Part shown: positions 52,343-63,828 of the stretch, in pieces | How the letters are laid out: the number at the start of each line of letters is the position of its first letter | How positions within the stretch are numbered: the stretch's first letter is position 1 | NCBI GenBank assembly: GCA_963513935.1 | Contig: OY740776.1 | Location: 7,656,724 to 7,720,723, forward strand | Origin: Aphrophora alni | Taxonomy: Eukaryota; Arthropoda; Insecta; Hemiptera; Aphrophoridae | Length of the DNA stretch: 64,000 bases | Reading direction: 5' to 3' | The notes under the pieces: model-generated | Told to the model about the DNA's origin: nothing | The model's database searches: none | Seen by the model: only the letters and a program-made list of their open reading frames with translations | Position numbers and translations under genes: made by a program

Positions 52343-52788
52343 TTAACACGTTCGCTACCAGCTGACGCATATATGCGGCGGCCGGGTCACTCCCACAGCC
52401 CACGAAAAAATTCATGAACTTCCCTGTAGATGGGTCCTAATGGTTGTGACCTTCGCCACAGACTGAGGTAATGCTGTATGTCAGTGTTGCCAACTGTCCA
52501 GTGACGTCAGCGATAGTCCTAGCTACAGACCAAGCGCCGCATATATGTGGCGGACTATCCTGTAGACCGTGCCTAAGCGATCTAACCTTTAAAATAGACC
52601 GTTGCGAAGAAATTTCTCATTTACTATGAAGAAACCAATGCCGCAGATCTGCGGCGGCAGTCTATTTTAATGAGCCCAGCCGCCGCAGATCTGCGGCGTT
52701 GGGCTAGGAGTAGGACACGCCCGCCGCAAAATTGCGGCGGCAGTCTGTGGTTACGATTTTTTTTTAACATTGTGGTAGCGAACGTTAA
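52343..52788. mobile_element. piggyBac-like miniature element (TTAA-flanked)
   Basis: Left end TTAACACGTTCGCTACCA and right end TGGTAGCGAACGTTAA, inverted repeats next to TTAA at both borders. The 446-bp interior is strikingly GC-rich. It carries palindromes built on CGCATATATGCGGCGG, GCCGCATATATGTGGCGG and CCGCCGCAGATCTGCGGCGG. No coding sequence. Confidence 0.8.
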
Positions 52789-53319
52789 ACAAATGTTGAT
52801 AGTTTGTAACAGTTTTCAGTAATTCCGTTCTACATAATCGTACTTATTATGCAGCTTGGCTCTCTACCATAAATAATACCAGGGTTGGGGTTAGGAAATG
52901 AGGGGATCACAAATCGCACACAAGAAATTCATTCCTATCATGCCTGCGTATAAACTGCATGCTAAGTATTTTATTGAGTCAATTTTTTTATGTAAAAAGA
53001 AGAAAAACACATTGTTTGTCAGCATTACCATTTTTAGTTTTGTAGGCATGCATTATTTATGTTTATTGCACAATTCTTTTTTATTGACATTAACTATTAC
53101 GTGATTGCCGGTTTTGTTCTTATTTTTTAAGTATTATTTTATGATAAGTACAATCAAAATGTGTTTTATTAAAGTTAAACTAGTATTGTGAAACTAAAAT
53201 AATATATACATTCTGAATTTTTAAATTTTTATTTTCTCACATATGTTGTAGTATAAAGAAAGTTAGGGCCTATGTGATAAGTCGAAAAATTGATGTCAAC
53301 TTTTTTGTGGTTGTTTCCA

Positions 53320-53760
53320 TTTTGAAGTCTTCTGAGGCTAAAAATGTGTTTTTTGGAATGATCTCAGTCTGGTATCTTCATATCTGTAGTGCTCTACAGC
53401 CCAAATATTTAATCAAATTTAGTGTATGCTTAGTTTAACCATATCGTAAAAACATTTTTTGTGTATTGAGAGTGTGTTTAGTGCCATAAAAATATGATTT
53501 TCTCGAAATAACTCTAACAACAGTGTAGCTCTAGTCTAGCCTCTAACGACCCAAACAAAATGTATTGGTCTTCATCTCTCCAAAAGTGCCAATTCAAGAA
53601 TTATTGGAAAACAACATCAAAATTGCCAGGGATATGTTAAAATTTTAATGAAATATGAAGATTAATGGTCCAAATTCGTATGTAAATTGCAGTAAAAAAA
53701 AAATTACGGTTTAGGAGTAATCGGCAAGAATCAAAAATGAGCCTTGACCACTGTCATTAA
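53320..53760 (-). repeat. Dispersed repeat family E, copy 4
   Basis: On the minus strand: GAGATGAAGACCAATACATT, GGGTCGTTAGAGGCTA, TTGGGCTGTAGAGCACTAC and GATCATTCCAAAAAACAC follow the order of 10330-10850. Confidence 0.55.
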
Positions 53761-54108
53761 AAGCTCATAAATTATATTTATGCTGAGAACGAGTTGTAGT
53801 ATAAGGAAACCAAGTTTATGCTGTTATTTAAATATATAAATATTTTTTGAAAGACTTCGTCCATGGTTTATTTTATTTTTATTTTATTTTTGTTGATTAT
53901 TACCGAACAGACAATTACTTTTGGTTCAGTTTTATTTCATTTTGGGGATGGGCGGAGGATGTTTGTCTACTGATTTCCACTATTTATTTTTTAGTTGAAC
54001 CTATACAATACTAACTTAAGACAAAAATAGTTTTAAGAATTACACACCAATTTTCTTATCCCATAACCTACTTCCAAATAACCATACTTCTCTTCCTTCG
54101 TTTTTCAG

Positions 54109-54359
54109 ATGAAAGTAATATAAACACAACACCACTTGAAAACCAATCTTCCAATAATGAAATTCAATTTGACGATTTTGGCCCTGTTGAAAATGTAATA
54201 TTGACTCTTGAAAATATTGAGTTCGACGCACCACCAAAAGAAATTCTGAAACGATACAATTTGTCTGACAGATTAACTGTATTGATGTCAAGAATCTCCA
54301 GCTTACAATCGCAATGTTTTATAGATTTTAAAATAAACCATGAAAATGAGGTTTTTTAA
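54109..54359 (+). CDS. Candidate alternative 3'-terminal exon of Khc (84-residue C terminus)
   Basis: A strong acceptor (TTCTCTTCCTTCGTTTTTCAG, 54088-54108) is followed by AT GAA AGT..., open in the phase left by either donor near the Khc TAG, up to TAA at 54357-54359. The joined product would read D, then ESNINTTPLENQSSNNEIQF, a middle with FDAPPKEILKRYNLSD, and end NHENEVF. It is acidic and has no domain that I recognise. An 84-codon open stretch is not rare by chance at this base composition, so the support is acceptor plus phase plus the shared Asp-Glu-Ser start. It could also be chance or an exon of an unrelated transcript. Confidence 0.3.
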
Positions 54360-55139
54360 TTTTGTGGTGTTTTAATGGCTAGATTATTTGAAAGCTTAGT
54401 ATGTACTATTATTTTTATTAAGTATCTATACCAGTATTAATAATAATAGCTATTATACCCTATATTAATATTATTTACCCCTTATATTATTTTAGATGTA
54501 TATTGGATATTAGATCATATTAAAGTTATATTAAATCATAGTGAACAATATTAATGCATTTTATTTATTTATTGTGTTTTCTTTAAAATTAGATATATAG
54601 TTCAAATGATTTAAATCAATTTTGGTATGTGAGCCTATTTTAACCATTTTGTCTATTGTTTTTTTTTTCTTTTAAATTTCTTATCTTACTTGAGAATTAA
54701 CTACACCCTATTAGCTGATGAACTAAAGGGTTATATCTTAAAAGAAAAATGTAAATGTTTTAAAAGGTTTATAAATAAATACTGCAAGCGTGCGTTTATT
54801 TTGCTGCAGTTTGAACTAGTGAACTGTCACAGGTTACAACGCAGATTTGATTCTTGGTTGATCGAGTTATATTTTCCCGTGCCTTACACACCCGTCTTCA
54901 TTTAATGGGTAGAAACTAATATAAAAGTATCATATCATATTAGAACGTGTATGTATTTTTAACAAGATAATTTGTATAAAATATTATTAATTTAGAATTA
55001 TTCAATTAACAAAAAATACAAAATATTCTTAATCTCGGAGTTCAGAAGTTCAGTAGTCTGTAACTCTTGGTTTAACAATTTCGGGTGCACAAAATAAATA
55101 GGGCTTTTTTTTAATATAAAGGGAAGTAATTACTGAAGT

Positions 55140-55540
55140 TCTGTTGCCCTCTAGCATGTCAGCTATGAGCTTATGTTCACCAACACCGACCCCTAGTGCC
55201 TCTGACGAGCTCTAGGATCTTATGTAGGGTGTTTTTGTCAAAATCTTAATTTGGATGTTGATGACCCAAGATACACCTTCCTGGACTCCAGGGCCCCGCA
55301 ATCAAAGAGTTAATATGTGGTGCGGTTTCAGGTTCCTGACCGCAGAGATGACAGTTAGGTGAGACTTGGAGTAATCCATCTTGTTTAAATGCCTCCAGGA
55401 TATAGCCATGTCCAGTAATCATGGCAACGACTTGTCTCAGAGACTTGCTGTTAAACTGAACAAGTATTTTAGTCAGGTTAGGATCTGGTCCCAAGAGAAA
55501 GGGTTTTCACAGTATCTGGCCAGGAAATTGTCTCCATTGG
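55140..55540 (-). mobile_element. RNase H-bearing LINE tail, second copy of the 43780-44440 family
   Basis: On the minus strand: GPDPNLTKILVQFNSKSLRQ, VVAMITGHGYILEAFKQDG and CHLCGQEPETAPH, then a frameshift before the last Cys of the knuckle. About two thirds identical in protein terms to the other copy; the downstream noncoding tail also matches. Confidence 0.75.

Positions 55541-55543
<3 letters not shown>

Positions 55544-55577
<34 letters not shown>
55544..55577. repeat. (TA)n microsatellite at the 5' edge of a LINE fragment
   Basis: About 17 AT units directly adjoining the LINE tail at 55140-55540. Confidence 0.9.
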
Positions 55578-55584
<7 letters not shown>

Positions 55585-55719
55585 ATATGGCTTAAAACTA
55601 TAAAAACTTTAATTAGGATTCTAAACAATTAGGATATTTGATATACTAAAAGTGATGGGTGAATATAATACAAAGTTACACGTGGATTGTGTTTTTTTTT
55701 TGTTTTTTTTTTTTAAGTA

Positions 55720-56346
55720 CAGTAGAGTCTCGCAAACTCGGCACTTACCTAACCCGGCAGTCCGGATTACTCGGCGACCCCGACGGGGAAAAAAATATAT
55801 TGCTAAAAACAGCGATGTTCGTAAAAGTTCGGCAGATCCCAAAGCGGGCATTAACTTCGATCGCTCGAATCGTTGATGGTACTTTTCCCACGTTAAACTC
55901 GTCACAAAGCTTTTTTACAGATTCCCCTCTGTCAAATCTTTTTAACACATTTAACCGCGTCTCAAACGAAACCAACACACGCTTCCGGTTTCGTAACTCG
56001 CTAATTTTTATTTACTGTATATACTGTGCGTAGATCATAACCAGTCAAAGAAAACTGAAAAGAAATGTTATATTTTCCATAATGTATACTAAATTGATTC
56101 GTGGAAAAAAAGCGGCCCATCAAACGTTTTTGCAGGTGTATGTCTACTATACCGATGGGTGCCAATGCCGCAGTGTTTTTACGCCGTCAACAATGGGATA
56201 CCGCTATCGACAAAGTCGTTTGATATCGCCGCCGCTTTGGTGTTTCAATTTCAATTTGTTTTTTGCCCTTATTCCCGATAACCCGGCATTTCACAAACTC
56301 GGCACACTTCCGGTTCACATTACGCTGAGTTTGCGGGACTCTACTG
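55720..56346 (-). mobile_element. Tigger/pogo-like element with helix-turn-helix remnant
   Basis: The termini are CAGTAGAGTCTCGCAAACTC and, inverted, CAGTAGAGTCCCGCAAACTC, with TA at both borders and inner CTCGGCA/TAACCCGG motifs. On the minus strand (55978-55875) it encodes SFETRLNVLKRFDRGESVKK then LCDEFNVGK, the CENP-B/pogo N-terminal DNA-binding helix. Its interior (about 55900-56250) is shared in inverted orientation with 60390-60770. Confidence 0.85.
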
Positions 56347-56947
56347 TATTTATATTTATGTTAATAAAAGTTCTTTCGTTCACAGTTTTGAGTTTATTAT
56401 TGTGTTTTTTAACGAATTTTGAGAGTTTTAATTTCTGTTGGTTAATTTTGGCTAGATTTAATCTGGATGAAAGGTTGAGTCATTTCCATGGAGGGATAAA
56501 CAAAGTTATATATTCCACTCACCAATGATTCTACGACTGTTACTGTTAATGATTCTACGACTGTTAATATTCTAAGACTGTTACTTAAAACCCTTAATCT
56601 TTCTGGATCTATAACAACAATGTTGCATCTTTAGATGTTTTGAATAGAATGTCCTAAAACTTGTTTTCCTTCTTCACCAGAGAGACTTCATTTTCCTCCC
56701 AAATGATAGTTCTTCTTTCTCTCTTTTTTCCCCTTTTTTTTTTAACTTGTGACATATAATGTGAATTCTATTACTGTTCATATTGCACATATGAATATCT
56801 ACTGTTGTATGGGGGTTTGATGAAATGGGTTATGATTTTATCTTATACATGTATTATCTTATAACTTTGAAATTTCTATGTCTTTACAGTAAAAATGTTA
56901 AAAAAACAAAACAATAAATGAACTTAAATAAATATGTTTTGTTACAG

Positions 56948-57170
56948 ATGAGAGCTGAGTGCCTGGCATAGTTGCCAAATTAACCTGAGATTAACATTTC
57001 AGAGTAGTGAGATAGCGCACCACACCACGAACCAGCCCCACACGTTTCTCTCTATCTCTCTCTTATGTTTGGTGCTTTTGGGGTGCAACATTATTATTTT
57101 GTCTGTCTTCTTTTTTAATCTTTTTTTTTTTTTCGGCCGTAACCAAACAAAATAATAATTCCAATAAATA
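56948..57170 (+). CDS. Khc: Candidate last Khc exon: Asp-Glu-Ser, TGA and 3' UTR
   Basis: The acceptor ATGTTTTGTTACAG at 56934-56947 is followed by AT GAG AGC TGA. Joined to a phase-1 donor at 50376 or 50385 it gives ...Asp-Glu-Ser-stop (TGA 56956-56958). The following sequence is UTR-like, less AT-rich than the intron for about 120 bases, and has AATAAA at 57163-57168. The protein difference from the TAG form is only a few residues. Preferred over 54109 as the normal last exon because of the UTR-like composition, but unproved. Confidence 0.45.
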
Positions 57171-60100
57171 GTTAGTAGACGCTTGGTGTATGGATGTCTG
57201 TGTGTATGTGTGAGTGTGGCTTTTGGAAAAAAGTTTTCTTCCTTAAACGAGACGTTGTCCAGACCAAAGATTTCTATGAATTTAGCGATTCCTTTTTACC
57301 TGACATAAAATATGTATTTTTATATTTATTTATGATTGATATTTATATTTGTCGAATTTTTTCATAAAATTATGTTTTTAGGTATAAATTATTTATTAGA
57401 ATATTATTTATAAGAATGCCTCATTATGTATAAAATAGTTAACTCGTATTTCTTCTCCTTAGTAAAATATGTGGAATTTTTGTTGAATGCGTAAACAATT
57501 TTTTTTAAATTCAAACTGAGTTATTAAGAAATGTAGGTGTCTAATCTGTTATTTGGAATAACCTTTTATTATAACTCTCTCATCTCCGTCTACTTTTCTA
57601 TTCTTCTCCCGTATTCACTACTATCTTAATGTCTTGGCACCAGTCTTTGAACTAAAAATACTTTATCAACATCTTTTTAAAACAGTTTCATATACTAAAA
57701 TAAGTTTATTCATAATAATTTAGAATTAACAAATCTTAAAAGATTTCTAATCCTAACCGTGTATAGAGTTCTGCAATTCTTTTACAGATAAAACATGAAA
57801 ATAATAAATTATCAAAATATTACATAAAGTGTAGTTTAAACATAATCCATTTTGTTACAACTAACCAATTGCAGTGTTTAATAATTTATTAAAATATTAT
57901 TTGTACCAGAAATTACTTTAGAGATTTGTATCTCGCTTGTGTTGTTTATATCTGGATACGAATAGCTTTTTTGGAATGCAGACTTAGTGATTCTAAGCCT
58001 TTAACATGCATTTCCAAAATTTTAACTAACCTAACATTTAGTCATTTTATGTAATATTTTTGAGAATTTGTCAGAAATATTGTAGTTTTTTTTTATGATA
58101 TCATATATTTTCTTCTTTATACTGTATTTTAAATGGTTTTCACAACCAACATAATTGGTTGAATAGGTGTGAATTAAAATTAATTATGATTTCTTACATA
58201 ATTGTTTATAAATGCAATAGTTTTCTTATTCCTATAGGACAAACTACATTTTTGGTCTACATATAATACTTAATTTGTCAAGTTATCTTTAAAATTGTGT
58301 GAATAAGATTTAATATTTTTAAAATCTGATTACTTGATCAATTTAATTGCACAGACAAGTAATACTTTGAGGCATTCTTAATTTTTCCCGCATTCAATAT
58401 TAAAAGAAATTATTGTATAAAGATTTTGTTGCAAAGGTTTTCATAACCGTTGGTTATGTAATAATTGTATATTATACATAATTACACACGATAGAATGCA
58501 AGACGAAAATTAATATATTTATTTTTTATTTATTAAATTGACAACGTCAAAACGTTTAATAAAGTGCAAATACTTAGTACGCCGTGCTGCTTAGTACTTC
58601 AAATGCAATTAAGGAAAATATTGTACAGTTTTTGTTTTGTAATCAATTAATTTATTTAATATCTATAGTTAGTTTAAGTTGTACTGAATACTTAAGCTTA
58701 TTCAGGGACCGTTTTGTTTTAATTCTGTCGGTGATTTTCGTATAGGAACAACTTTCCTATTTTTTTGTATCCTCGGTCTAATTAGTTATCTATTTGTTCC
58801 TATTAAAAATTTCTACGACTGAATTATAACAAAAGGAAAACGGATGGGGGGAGGTTTGATTGCCTCATCTAGTAAAAATTGTTTTTATATAAGGTTTATG
58901 TTAAGATTTTAACTTGTATTGTTGAATATTTAAAAAAAAATTGCTTGCATAAAATATTTATAAAATGGAAAAAAAAATTGTCTACTAATAAGCACTCGCA
59001 GGCAAAAAAAAACAAGATTACACTGGTAGATGCTTTTCAGAAAACTTATAATGTAATTTATTGTAATATGTAAAATAAATAAATAATATTGCTTCAAACG
59101 TATATGAGTGGACGTGATAGCATGAATGGTTTCCTCATTCCTGTGATGTTCCTTTAGTAGTTTTAACGATGTTTTGGTTCAACATATTGAAATAATGTTT
59201 GTTTTACAAACAAATAAAAGATGAAACACTTTTGTATTAGAGTGTTTAGTTGGCTTTATTATTACTTTCAAGGAATTCAGAATAAAATAAAGGTGAAAAT
59301 GTTGTAAAAGACAGAGAAATATGTTTGTTATTTAAATATTTCACAATCATTTATATTTTTCAAGTTTGGAGCGCATTTACTAGAAAGCAAAAATATATAT
59401 TTTAAAACCCTAGAAGTGGTGTATCTACCTTTCTTAAATAATGTGCTTTTTTTTTAACGGTTTGTAAGTGAATTTAAAAAAATAAAAATAAAATAATGAA
59501 ATTCTAAATAACATGCTTTTGTTGTAAATAACCTCTCCCCCCCCTGATTTGTTTGTTAAAAATCACAGTTTTTTTAATACAATATATTCAAAATGCTGCT
59601 AATATTGTTAATTTTGAATTTATAAAAAATGTTTACAAAAGTTGAGAAAATCTCTACTATAACTTGGAAGCACAGTCAGTGTGACCGATAAAGTATCAAA
59701 TTTAACTCTGTTTGAATCAGTCTTTGTACTTTTGTGCAATTACAATGCCTGTTTAGAGACATCGTGGTACAGTGTCTCATCACTTCTAGGGTAATTTCTT
59801 GTTATTTTTTAGCTTACATAAATCAGATAACAAATTTTCTTTTATATAAAAATAAAACATTTTATCTGTACGATCATGATTTTTTAAATGTTTAAATGAC
59901 TCAGACTTCATTTTGTAGTTTTCTTTCCTGATTGGTTGTAAAAATGTAATTTTTAACGTTGATTTTTTTTTTTAATTGGTTCATCTTAAAAATTTTCCTT
60001 TTTTCCAGAATCATCTTGTAATTCCAAAAAGATATCTCTACAATTAATGTTATATTAAATATTCTGAAAACCGTGTAATAACTGAAATAAATAAGAAGAC

Positions 60101-60300
60101 AATAATGCACATTAAGTAGGTAATAAGCTGATCGTCAATTCTTAAATACTATTTAAAGTTGTATCAACAATTTAACAGAAATTATATTATAACCCGCGAC
60201 TGTTACGAACCTTATGAAATGTCTGTGTTCTTGACTTATTTCCTTTAATCCGTTAGGGGATGAAGGACCGCTACAGAAGACTTCCACACTAAATTTATAT
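57171..60300. other. Probable distal Khc 3' UTR and intergenic DNA
   Basis: AT-rich without repeats that I recognise. AATAAA hexamers occur at about 59074-59083 and about 59210, so longer 3' UTR forms are possible. No coding frame of interest. Confidence 0.6.
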
Positions 60301-61000
60301 AGAGTAGAACCTCTGTTAACCAGCCTCGGATTAACCGGTCCTCGGATTAACCAGCCTATATCGTAGTGTACTGGTTGGATGAGAGTTTCCGAAAATAAAT
60401 TGTAATTGAAACACCAAAGCGGCGGCGATATCAAACAACTTTGTCGATAGCGGTATCCCAATGTTGGCAGCGTACAAACACCGCGGCACCAAAGCAGCGG
60501 CAAGTCAAACGACTTTGGCGATAGCGTATCCCATTGTCAGCGGCATAAAAACACCGCGGCATTGGCACCCGTCGGTATAGCAGACATACACAGACAAAAA
60601 CGTTTGATGGGCCGCTTTTTTTTCCACGAATCAATTTAGTATAGCCTACATAATGGAAAATATAACATTTCTTTTTCTTGGAAGCTTGTGTTGGTTTCGT
60701 TTGAGACGCGGTTAAATGTGTCAAAAGACTTGACAGGGGGTAATCTGTAAAAAAGCTTTGTAGTGTTTAATTTTTTCATGTTTGATGTATAATATACATA
60801 ACATAATATATACGATACATTTATGTACAATAAAATGAGTTGCAATAACATCTTCATTGCATAATTATTAGTGCTACCTAATTAAATAAGCTTTCTTTGA
60901 ACGAAAACCGATTTTTCACGGGAGCCTCGGATTAACCGGTCAAACGGGCAACCGGCCCGGGTGTCAGTCCCGACTAGACCGGTTAAGAGGGGTTCTACTG
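60301..61000 (+). mobile_element. Tigger/pogo-like element, inverted relative of 55720-56346
   Basis: The left end reads GAGTAGAACCTCTGTTAACC (first base mutated from C). The right is the inverse of CAGTAGAACCCCTCTTAACC, followed by TA. The plus strand encodes LVSFETRLNVSK near 60690, the same helix-turn-helix start as in the other element but truncated. The interior matches 55900-56250 inverted, yet the terminal repeats belong to a different type (TTAACCGG rather than AAACTCGG). Confidence 0.8.
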
Positions 61001-61973
61001 TATATATATAAGAAGAAGCAGGTTATTAGTCTATTTCTTACCCCCCCCCCCCCATTGTTATTGTTGATGTAGGCTGCCGGATTTTAATTTTATAGTTTTC
61101 TTCCTTAGGTGAGAATAATCACTTTGAAACGTGCTGAATACTTGCCTTGACTCTTACCCGCTATGGGCTAGGGATTGCTAGTTGTGTAACTAGATCATTT
61201 TTTGGTATTTAAACAATTACAGCTACTAGACATCAGCACATCCAAGGCTGAAGAAACATCTTTTACCCTCCATCTTCATCTAAGATGAAGCCCCTGACTT
61301 GGGACTTGTATAACAGAGTTGGCTCTGCTTTAAAAATTCATATATGTTCCACAATTCAAAACACCCCATTGGGTGCACTCGTAACAGGAATATTTTTTTA
61401 AGACACTGACCTAGAGGTTGTTACCTTTAAACAAAAAAGTACTTCAATAAATAACTTTGTCTCATTTGTCCAACATCTACCAAGATAGCTAACCTTTTCT
61501 ATCCAATATGTTCATGCACAAATGTCCTGTTAACAAATCAGTCACCATACTAGCATCCCCTGTTCAACCTTTTGAACAGTTTCCCTCTAGTCTCATTTTG
61601 TCTTCTCTTCAGACTCCTAGCTTGTCTGCAAATTTATCCATGGATTCTCTACATAACTTTTTGTTTTTACGAAACAAAGGTAGAGTCCTGCTCATAGTTT
61701 CTAATTGTAATCAGCAAGCACCCTTTGTGATTTCTAAGAATTAAGAATACCAATTTTATGAAAAATGGCCTCCTTTCTCGTTCACTCTCACTACAGACTG
61801 ATCAGGAGAGCAGACTCGCCTTTTATTATTGAGTGCATGTTTGTCAGCCTTCTGAACTTCGAGTTCATGAGTTCAATTTTAGAAATTTCTGGTGTTGGAA
61901 ATGTTCTTGACTCTTATTTCAGTAGTTAGAATAAAACATGGAGGACAAAATTGATAAAAATTTAAACTACTTA

Positions 61974-62009
<36 letters not shown>

Positions 62010-62743
62010 AGAATACATGCAGCATATGTGTAAATTGTTATGAAATGTCGAATAATTTTAGTTTTTTTTTTGTTTTTTTTTAATATTCTTCACCTTACTG
62101 GAGAGCTTTTAAATAATAATATATTTGTTGTACTTATGTCTGCTCATCCAAAATTGTTTCAAAGCATTACGGCCGTTTCGACTATTTATTCAGCCATGGT
62201 CACATGCGTTATTTTCGGTACTATATATAGCATATATATATACCTCGTCAACGTTATTATAAAATCATTTAAAACATTAGTACGTATTTGACACACATTT
62301 ATTACACTAACACATTTATTTATACACTTTTAATTTCTTTTTAAAAACACACTTTTTTAGTTTATACGGAAATAACTTTATATAATCGACCGTATCCGGC
62401 TGTGATTAGAACTGTACTCTGTACTGTACTGTAATTTTATAGCGTCAAGACCCCATAATATAAATTACAATTTCCTTAAATCTCTGGAATTAAAAAAATT
62501 ATGAAATCTTCTATGGATAGTCTTTCTGTTCTCTTTTATTTAAACCCCCCCCCCCCCCAAATTTGTTAAGAACCACATTTCTATATTTTTAGATTTAGAA
62601 CTAGTTCTGGCAAAAACAGTATAATGAAAAACCATTATCTATACTATAAAATCATCTAAAAACCTTTGTGATGTTTTATCTAAATTAAAGGTTATTTGTA
62701 TATTGATTAATAATAACAAAGTAATGATTTTAAAGTAATAATA
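61001..62743. other. Unassigned intergenic stretch
   Basis: C-homopolymers at 61040-61053 and 62546-62559, a T-run at 61979-62003 and chance frames. The 78-codon frame at 61508-61744 sits in sequence less AT-rich than its surroundings, but I do not recognise it. Confidence 0.7.
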
Positions 62744-63828
62744 CAGTAGCCTCGTGACTATCCGATCTAAGGTAGTGATCGGCTACCTAGTGAAAAAGCC
62801 AAAAATTGAGTTTAAATCAATTCCGTTGCAAAAAAATACTTAAATTTGTGTTAAATAAACATCAAATAGTGTTTTATAGCATATTTAAATGTGTTTAAAA
62901 ATTTTATAAAATAATTAGTGTTAATTTGACTTCAATTATGAAAGGACAGTCAAATAAAATATAAATATTTTTGAAATTTTAACATTTATTTTAAAGAATA
63001 TAAATATACATGTATAGTTGACAAAGATTACATACAGTAGAACCCCTCTAATCCATCACCTTCGGGACTGGGGGCATGGTCGGAACGCAAAAAATGTCAG
63101 ATTATCCGAAAAAAGTCAATATTTATTATATATGATATAAAGAGATTTTTTTTAAGTGATACGGTATATAAACTTTTAAAAATCTATATATAAACTTTGC
63201 AAGTACTATAGCAAATCGATAGAAACAACACGAGAGATGACACAGCACTGAAGTGGGAAAGCGATAACAAACCGGAAAGAATGGCGCCAGGCGGGCCGTG
63301 AGTCATCGACAAGTCAGCAAGTCGGCACAATATCGCGAGCTCGAGCATGGTCGGATTAACCGGAGTAACAGACCACCCGAGGGCGGATTAAAGGGGTTCT
63401 ACTGTATATCAGACAATAAATTTCTTGCATTTGTCACTCATATTTAAAGAAATTTTAAAATTACACAACTGATCATAAATAAAAAATAAAAACGTACCAA
63501 TAAATACTGAATTGCGTATAAATCATTTATCAGTTTAGGTATCTTCTACAGAGTACTGTAAAATAATAGTCATTTTTCTTGTATAGACGTGGCAAAAAGT
63601 TACATACATTTGTTGCGCAGTTATATTGATTTCTGTCAAAGCAATTCCATCTGTCAAGCACTTAGGTTATAAAATCTATTCAGGAAATGTGTACTGTGAA
63701 TATAGCCGTACATTTCATAAGACCATACAATCTAGAGGTATTGTAAATTTACTGTTTTATAGATAAAGTTTGTCGATCCAAATTAATATTATTTACCCCA
63801 CAGCCCGACTGGATAGTCGTGAGTCTTT
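62744..63828. mobile_element. Possible Tigger-like element with a nested element
   Basis: The left end, CAGTAGCCTCGTGACTATCC, is preceded by TA. The only right-hand counterpart is GGATAGTCGTGAGTC at about 63811-63825, an imperfect inverse, and no ACTG terminus follows. If real, it is 3'-damaged and contains the element at 63035-63404. Confidence 0.35.
63035..63404. mobile_element. Tigger-like MITE (370 bp)
   Basis: CAGTAGAACCCCTCTAATCC at the left and the inverse of CAGTAGAACCCCTTTAATCC at the right, each flanked by TA. The interior is GC-rich near the right end and noncoding. Confidence 0.85.

Larger units (their letters stand above)
50394..56947. other. 3' UTR of the TAG form, or last Khc intron
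   Basis: ATTAAA occurs about 90 bases after the TAG and an AATAAA near 50896, so a short 3' UTR could end here. If the last donor is used, this is a 6.5-kb intron. Contents: a piggyBac-like element (52343-52788), repeat family E copy 4 (53320-53760), a candidate terminal exon (54109-54359), a LINE tail (55140-55540), a (TA)n tract (55544-55577), a Tigger-like element (55720-56346) and short tandem copies of AATGATTCTACGACTGTTA at 56524-56585. Confidence 0.7.

Noticed and set aside
54040..54291. 83-codon minus-strand frame
   Set aside because: It is the complement of the plus-strand candidate exon 54109-54359, which has splice signals and a matching phase.
61508..61744. 78-codon plus-strand frame in a less AT-rich stretch
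   Set aside because: No motif, no splice context and no similarity that I recognise. Left as unassigned; it could be a LINE fragment, but I cannot support it.
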